A stretch of 10,461 nt of DNA, from positions 1-10,461 of the forward strand of contig JACPKR010000068.1 of the NCBI GenBank assembly GCA_016186945.1, in the 5' to 3' direction. The position numbers and the translations under genes are program-made. The stretch comes from Deltaproteobacteria bacterium (GTDB taxonomy: Bacteria > Bdellovibrionota_B > Oligoflexia > Oligoflexales > Bog-1112). Of this stretch, positions 7,053-10,461 are shown one piece after another (within the stretch, counting starts at the first letter, position 1; each line of letters begins with the position of its first letter). Under the pieces are notes generated by a model that made no database searches, had not been told where the DNA came from, and saw only the letters and a list, made by a program, of their open reading frames with translations.

Positions 7053-8576
7053 ATGTTTGCTTCAACAGCATACGAAGCTTTCTATACATATATTGGACTT
7101 TACCTACATCAAGCATCGATCGCCATTATTACATCCCAGGAAGTTCTCATGGCCCTCATGCTTTTGATCCTGGGGTGTACCTTTATGTTGGGCACCTGGC
7201 GCTACTTTTCAAAGTATATGCCGGGAATAATTGGCGGTGGCCGAACGGGGGGAGCTGGATTTTTCGTAAAAATCTTCGCCTGCTTTCTCCTTGGTGTCTC
7301 GCTCTTAAAAGTTGACACCCACGAAACTGTAAAAAGCTTTCAACGAGAATCATGGTCGTCAAATCCCTATATTTACTCCAGGTTGCCTGCTGTTCATGAT
7401 CGTTATCAGGTGAGCTTTATTTTCTCTCTGTTAACCAGAGCCGCGGAGGAATTTGCAAAACTCGGTACCGAAATTGTCGACCTTCTCTTTAAGAAAACCA
7501 ACTCTGAACTAGACGCTCCAGCCGCATTCTATCGGGCTGTGATGTTTGCGGGAGCGCAAACGATCGACGATCCCGGTCTCACGGACATGATAGATGTTTA
7601 TACCAACAACTGTTTTGATAAAGTTCTACCCATTTTGGGACAAGCCAAAAACACCGACCGTATCGATGAATTCTTCAAAGAAAGTGGCGTCGTCGATCAG
7701 GAACTTAAGCTGATCCCGATCGTCACAGAGGACGGCGGCAAAATTACCTGTCTTGACCTTAAGAAAGACACGCGCAGGCAGCTTTTGACCTTTGCCCAAG
7801 AAAAAGGCGCCCAATTTAGCAAGTACTACCACGGCAAAGTTAGCATTCACCGGGTGGAGTACGATGATGTGCAAAAAAATCTCATTGCCTCAAACGCATT
7901 GGTAAACCATTACCTTTCGAAAAGCGAGGATTCCCTAGGTACAGCTTCCGGTGCCCAGGTGGAAGGGACCCTGGCAAAGTTACTCATGGACTGGGGTCGA
8001 TTCTGGTCCTTTGATGGGTTTCTGAATCTGATCGGCCAAGGAGATCAGGTAGGAGCCGCTCTTACGGCAAAACGGGCTTCGCAGTTCTCGGAATATCTGC
8101 AAAGGGCTCCCCATCTCAAGGGTATGGTTAAACTCTTTCTCATAGCTATCTTTCCATGGCTTATTTTTTTCGTGATTGCGGGTCGATGGAGGGTTTTAGT
8201 TTCCTGGTTTGCGGTTTATATTTCGGTGCTTTTGTGGACTCCGATTTGGAGCCTGCTTTATCACCTCATGACGAGCATTGCCTTGTCTAACGAACTCCTA
8301 GCCGAATTCGGACGTATTAACGATGGGGTTTCTTTGTATGCGTCAAGCTTCATAACCGCAAAGCTTTACCAATTCTATGCGATCTATTCTTGGTTGCAAT
8401 TGATCGTCGGTCCCTTACCAACTTTGGTGCTGGGCTACGGTCTTTTCTCAGCTTTCCTAAAGGACTCGGAAACGGAACAAACGCCCACTGTTATCACGGC
8501 AGCCAGGGACGTAGGTATTGGCGCAGCGACAGGTGGTGTGTCGGGGGCAGCCGGGGCTGCAATTAAAAAAGTCTAG
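7053..8576 (+). CDS. traG: TraG-like membrane protein, N-terminal domain only
   Basis: This 507-residue polytopic membrane protein resembles the N-terminal half of F TraG, an inner-membrane protein needed for pilus assembly. Membrane helices are visible near 31-48 (VLMALMLLILGCTFML), about 68-85 (FFVKIFACFLLGVSLL), 360-377 and 380-405 (a strongly hydrophobic pair), and about 440-465. A largely soluble loop of about 270 residues lies between the second and third helices and contains YTNNCF near residue 190, as in TraG-type proteins. The C-terminus is a short glycine- and alanine-rich tail ending in KKV. F TraG is about 940 residues and its C-terminal periplasmic part works in mating-pair stabilisation and entry exclusion. 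That part is absent here. No broken remainder follows, because the coupling ATPase starts 10 bp after the stop. The adjacent traH supports the name. Confidence 0.78.
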   Translation: MFASTAYEAFYTYIGLYLHQASIAIITSQEVLMALMLLILGCTFMLGTWRYFSKYMPGIIGGGRTGGAGFFVKIFACFLLGVSLLKVDTHETVKSFQRESWSSNPYIYSRLPAVHDRYQVSFIFSLLTRAAEEFAKLGTEIVDLLFKKTNSELDAPAAFYRAVMFAGAQTIDDPGLTDMIDVYTNNCFDKVLPILGQAKNTDRIDEFFKESGVVDQELKLIPIVTEDGGKITCLDLKKDTRRQLLTFAQEKGAQFSKYYHGKVSIHRVEYDDVQKNLIASNALVNHYLSKSEDSLGTASGAQVEGTLAKLLMDWGRFWSFDGFLNLIGQGDQVGAALTAKRASQFSEYLQRAPHLKGMVKLFLIAIFPWLIFFVIAGRWRVLVSWFAVYISVLLWTPIWSLLYHLMTSIALSNELLAEFGRINDGVSLYASSFITAKLYQFYAIYSWLQLIVGPLPTLVLGYGLFSAFLKDSETEQTPTVITAARDVGIGAATGGVSGAAGAAIKKV

Positions 8577-8577
8577 C

Positions 8578-8584
8578 GGAGGAG
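8578..8584 (+). promoter_or_regulatory. Ribosome binding site for the coupling ATPase
   Basis: GGAGGAG lies just after the traG stop (8574-8576), with the ATG at 8587. It selects this start over longer readings inside traG. The protein from 8587 begins MSNYPNNK and then reaches two membrane helices. Confidence 0.75.
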
Positions 8585-8586
8585 AT

Positions 8587-10131
8587 ATGTCCAACTATCC
8601 GAACAACAAAGACAGTTTTTCGAAATTTGCCTCAAAGCCTGACGCAATAGGTCAGTTCGTAACTGAAGTATTGCAGGAAGCCATCATGGTAGGGTCCATA
8701 GGGTTTTGGCACCTCCTGAAGTCCATTTTTTCCAAGCGCGGGATCATCACAATACCGCTGATCTCCGGTATCGGATGGGTTAGTTACCGGATCGGGTCCA
8801 AAGCGCAGCATCTTGTGTATCTGTACGAGCTGGAGCCGCGACTGTTCACAGCGTCCAGGGTCAACTGGCTGTGGACTTTTCCCATGATGTATCACGTGGG
8901 TATCCTCTTTGCGCTGTTCGCCTTCCCCGTTGTGATTGTCATGGGAATTTGGGCGCGAAGTATACGTACGAAATTCAAACGAATTTTTAAAAATGCCCGC
9001 CTGGTCAATGGCCTGGGGGACACACCGAAACTGATAAGAGAACGTCGAATCGATAAAGAACGACGACTGTATCTTTTTGATGCGAATGGCATAGGGATTA
9101 GCGAATTTGAAGGGAAAAAGGAGCAAATAGAAAGTCATTTTAGGTCGAATGTCGAGACGATCAAGTATGGAGCCCACAAAGGGCAAATTGCCGTTACGTT
9201 TTCGAAGCAAATATTCCCCGAGAAGCTCCATTTTAACGAACTCGTGACCATGAAAGTCCTCCCGAAAGAGAGTTTTTATATCGGAATCTCCGTTGAAGGC
9301 GTTAAAACCCAAGAGATTGCCGCGCTGCCACACATGTTAATTGCCGGTACCACAGGAGGGGGCAAATCTGTCTTTTTCAAGCAATGCCTCTTGGGGCTGC
9401 TCGAATCATCACCCCACCTGCAAATGTATCTGATCGATTTGAAGTCGGGTTTGGAGATGATCGACTTTAAGAAAGCCCCCAACGTCCAAGTGATAAAGCA
9501 TATTGATCAAGCTGTGCTGGTCCTTGGGCTTGTGGAAAGGGAAATGAAAGATCGCTTTGCGTATCTTGAAATGGTTAATCGGAAGCAGATCGTTCCCGAA
9601 ATCGACAACAAAGATCGCGTCATCATTGGTGTGGATGAGGCATCTGTGCTGTATATGAACCGCAGCAGGCACGATCCAGATTACGAAGCAGCACTTGAAG
9701 CAAGAAGATTGGCCGATTCGATATCGAAACTGAGCCGTGCGGCAGCGATTCACCTTTTGCTCGCGACCCAAAAACTTGACCGACAGGTTATTCCCACGTC
9801 CGTATCTGAAAACATCTCGGGACGTATGGCGTTTAGGGCCAATTCGCTGCAAGGAAGTTTAATTGTGCTGGGTACGAAAGATGCTTGCGAGCTGCCTGAA
9901 ATCCCTGGTCGCGGTATCTGGAGCTTCGGGACAAGGAAAGTGATCGTCCAGGCACCATTTGTCGACGAGAAAACGGTTAAAAGCAGATGCCAAGGCATCG
10001 AGGACATGTTCAAGACGGGTAAACGAAAAATCCTTGGAAAAATGCTTGGTGATGCCCAATGGGAAGCGACCAGTCAAAAACAGGATGACACTTATGTCGT
10101 AGTGGAGGGAAAAAATGACCTTCAGGCTTAA
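8587..10131 (+). CDS. FtsK/SpoIIIE-type membrane ATPase, probable conjugative coupling protein
   Basis: This 514-residue protein is probably the coupling protein that delivers DNA to the secretion channel. Two membrane helices (about 52-68 and 103-122) precede a cytoplasmic FtsK-type motor domain. Walker A is GTTGGGKS (254-261). A LIDLKSGLEM stretch, typical of FtsK/SpoIIIE (LIDPK-like), follows. Walker B is VIIGVDEAS (345-353), and HLLLATQKLD (389-398) is the FtsK-type LATQRP-like motif. The GTKDACELPEIPGRGIW stretch matches the FtsK pattern of a Gly-Asp-like turn followed by a P-G-R-G or P-G-R-A segment. This looks closer to TcpA-type or ICE FtsK-like couplers than to TraD or VirD4, which have an all-alpha domain between the Walker motifs. 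It has no FtsK gamma domain, so a role in chromosome segregation is unlikely. The gene follows traG by 10 bp and overlaps the next ORF by 17 bp. The motor class is sure; the coupling role is inferred from context. Confidence 0.85.
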   Translation: MSNYPNNKDSFSKFASKPDAIGQFVTEVLQEAIMVGSIGFWHLLKSIFSKRGIITIPLISGIGWVSYRIGSKAQHLVYLYELEPRLFTASRVNWLWTFPMMYHVGILFALFAFPVVIVMGIWARSIRTKFKRIFKNARLVNGLGDTPKLIRERRIDKERRLYLFDANGIGISEFEGKKEQIESHFRSNVETIKYGAHKGQIAVTFSKQIFPEKLHFNELVTMKVLPKESFYIGISVEGVKTQEIAALPHMLIAGTTGGGKSVFFKQCLLGLLESSPHLQMYLIDLKSGLEMIDFKKAPNVQVIKHIDQAVLVLGLVEREMKDRFAYLEMVNRKQIVPEIDNKDRVIIGVDEASVLYMNRSRHDPDYEAALEARRLADSISKLSRAAAIHLLLATQKLDRQVIPTSVSENISGRMAFRANSLQGSLIVLGTKDACELPEIPGRGIWSFGTRKVIVQAPFVDEKTVKSRCQGIEDMFKTGKRKILGKMLGDAQWEATSQKQDDTYVVVEGKNDLQA

Positions 10132-10333
10132 AGGGATGTATCTTTATCCTCGGGACATCGAATTTTTGAAGTACCTTCATGCGGTTAAGATTGCAACGTA
10201 TGAACAGATCAGACGAGATATCTATGGCGAAATTTGCATCCATGCTGTTGGCAATCGAATGCGTAAGTTTAATGGCAATCGCCTCGTGCATATAGGTATC
10301 AGCAGGACTTACCGTCAAGGGGGACCGTCGTAA
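10115..10333 (+). CDS. Short replication-relaxation-like winged-helix protein, possibly truncated
   Basis: This 72-residue ORF starts at ATG 10115 behind GGAGG (10104-10108) and overlaps the ATPase gene by 17 bp, so it is likely translated by coupling. The N-terminal residues LYPRDIEFLKYLHAVKIATYEQIRRDIYG, given here as positions 9-37, fit the first helices of plasmid replication-relaxation or MobC-like winged-helix proteins: an R-D start, a leucine-rich helix, then a T-x-x-Q-I helix. A second helix with AVGNRMRKF and RLVHIG follows, like the RL..L...GLV pattern. The family is normally about 200 residues, so this is short. In another frame, GLTVKGDRRK (10308-10337) resembles the L-T-x-K-G turn that usually comes next, which suggests a frameshift near 10295-10307. 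The remainder to 10461 shows nothing else that can be named. Function is uncertain: a nicking accessory, a transfer-related regulator, or a decayed copy. Confidence 0.45.
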   Translation: MTFRLKGMYLYPRDIEFLKYLHAVKIATYEQIRRDIYGEICIHAVGNRMRKFNGNRLVHIGISRTYRQGGPS

Positions 10334-10461
10334 AATCTGTGTCTGCTAAGATTTAGTTGACAAGACCAATTCTTGCAACAGTACTTTCTATAACATTTAT
10401 CTTTTGACCTACTCGCTGGTTAAAAACACCAGAGTCTATTGCGTGATGCTGCCAGTTCAAC

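Noticed and set aside
8518-8586. Longer start for the coupling ATPase inside traG
   Set aside because: The ATG at 8587 has a near-consensus GGAGGAG site, and the extra residues are just the out-of-frame end of traG.
8632-9333. 233-codon open frame on the minus strand inside the coupling ATPase gene
   Set aside because: It lies antisense to a gene with clear FtsK motifs, has no recognisable domain, and its composition is that of a shadow frame.
10332-10354. AAATCT/AGATTT inverted repeat after the last ORF as a terminator
   Set aside because: Only six AT-rich pairs with a ten-base loop and no following T-run.
10357-10394. TTGACA (10357-10362) with TATAAC (10389-10394) as a promoter
   Set aside because: The spacing of 26 bases is too long, and the nearer alternative TACTTT is a poor -10 site.

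Overview
The window holds one continuous, co-directional (+ strand) conjugation operon segment with eight complete genes and a short or broken ninth. The order is traE, traK, traB, traV, traC, traH, traG, an FtsK/TcpA-like coupling ATPase, and a small replication-relaxation-like winged-helix ORF. Almost no sequence lies between genes: gaps are 10-33 bp, there are two short overlaps, and only the traH-traG gap (86 bp) is longer. No CRISPR array, tRNA, rRNA, insertion sequence, intrinsic terminator or convincing promoter is visible. The window appears to start inside the operon and to run just past its end or into a degraded part.

Positions 1-2981 encode the core-complex and scaffold proteins of an F-type (MPF-F) type IV secretion system. 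These are a VirB8-like TraE that lacks its usual membrane anchor as read here, the secretin-like TraK, the inner-membrane-anchored VirB10-like TraB, and a very short lipoprotein TraV. TraK, TraB and TraV are the homologues of the VirB9/VirB10/VirB7 outer core. Positions 2968-5538 encode the VirB4-family motor TraC. Positions 5572-8576 encode TraH (cysteine-rich, exported) and a short TraG made only of the membrane-embedded N-terminal-type region. Positions 8587-10131 encode a membrane-anchored FtsK/SpoIIIE-type ATPase that probably delivers the DNA substrate to the channel, in place of a typical TraD. The last ORF, translationally coupled to it, resembles the start of plasmid replication-relaxation proteins and may be truncated.

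The organism is a diderm (Gram-negative) bacterium: there is a lipoprotein signal, periplasmic signal peptides and an outer-membrane core complex. GC content looks moderate, with strong AGGAGG-like ribosome sites. The combination of a stripped-down F-type apparatus with an FtsK-like coupling ATPase is unlike enterobacterial F plasmids. It would fit a plasmid or integrated conjugative element of a less-studied proteobacterial or Bdellovibrionota/Oligoflexia-like lineage, but that placement is a guess from protein character alone.

The main points of interest are the missing F genes (traW, traU, traN, traF, trbC) between traC and traH, the FtsK-like coupling protein, the anchorless TraE, the half-length TraG, a Walker B Asp-to-Glu change in TraC, and an RNA hairpin in the traH-traG gap that may touch the traG ribosome site.
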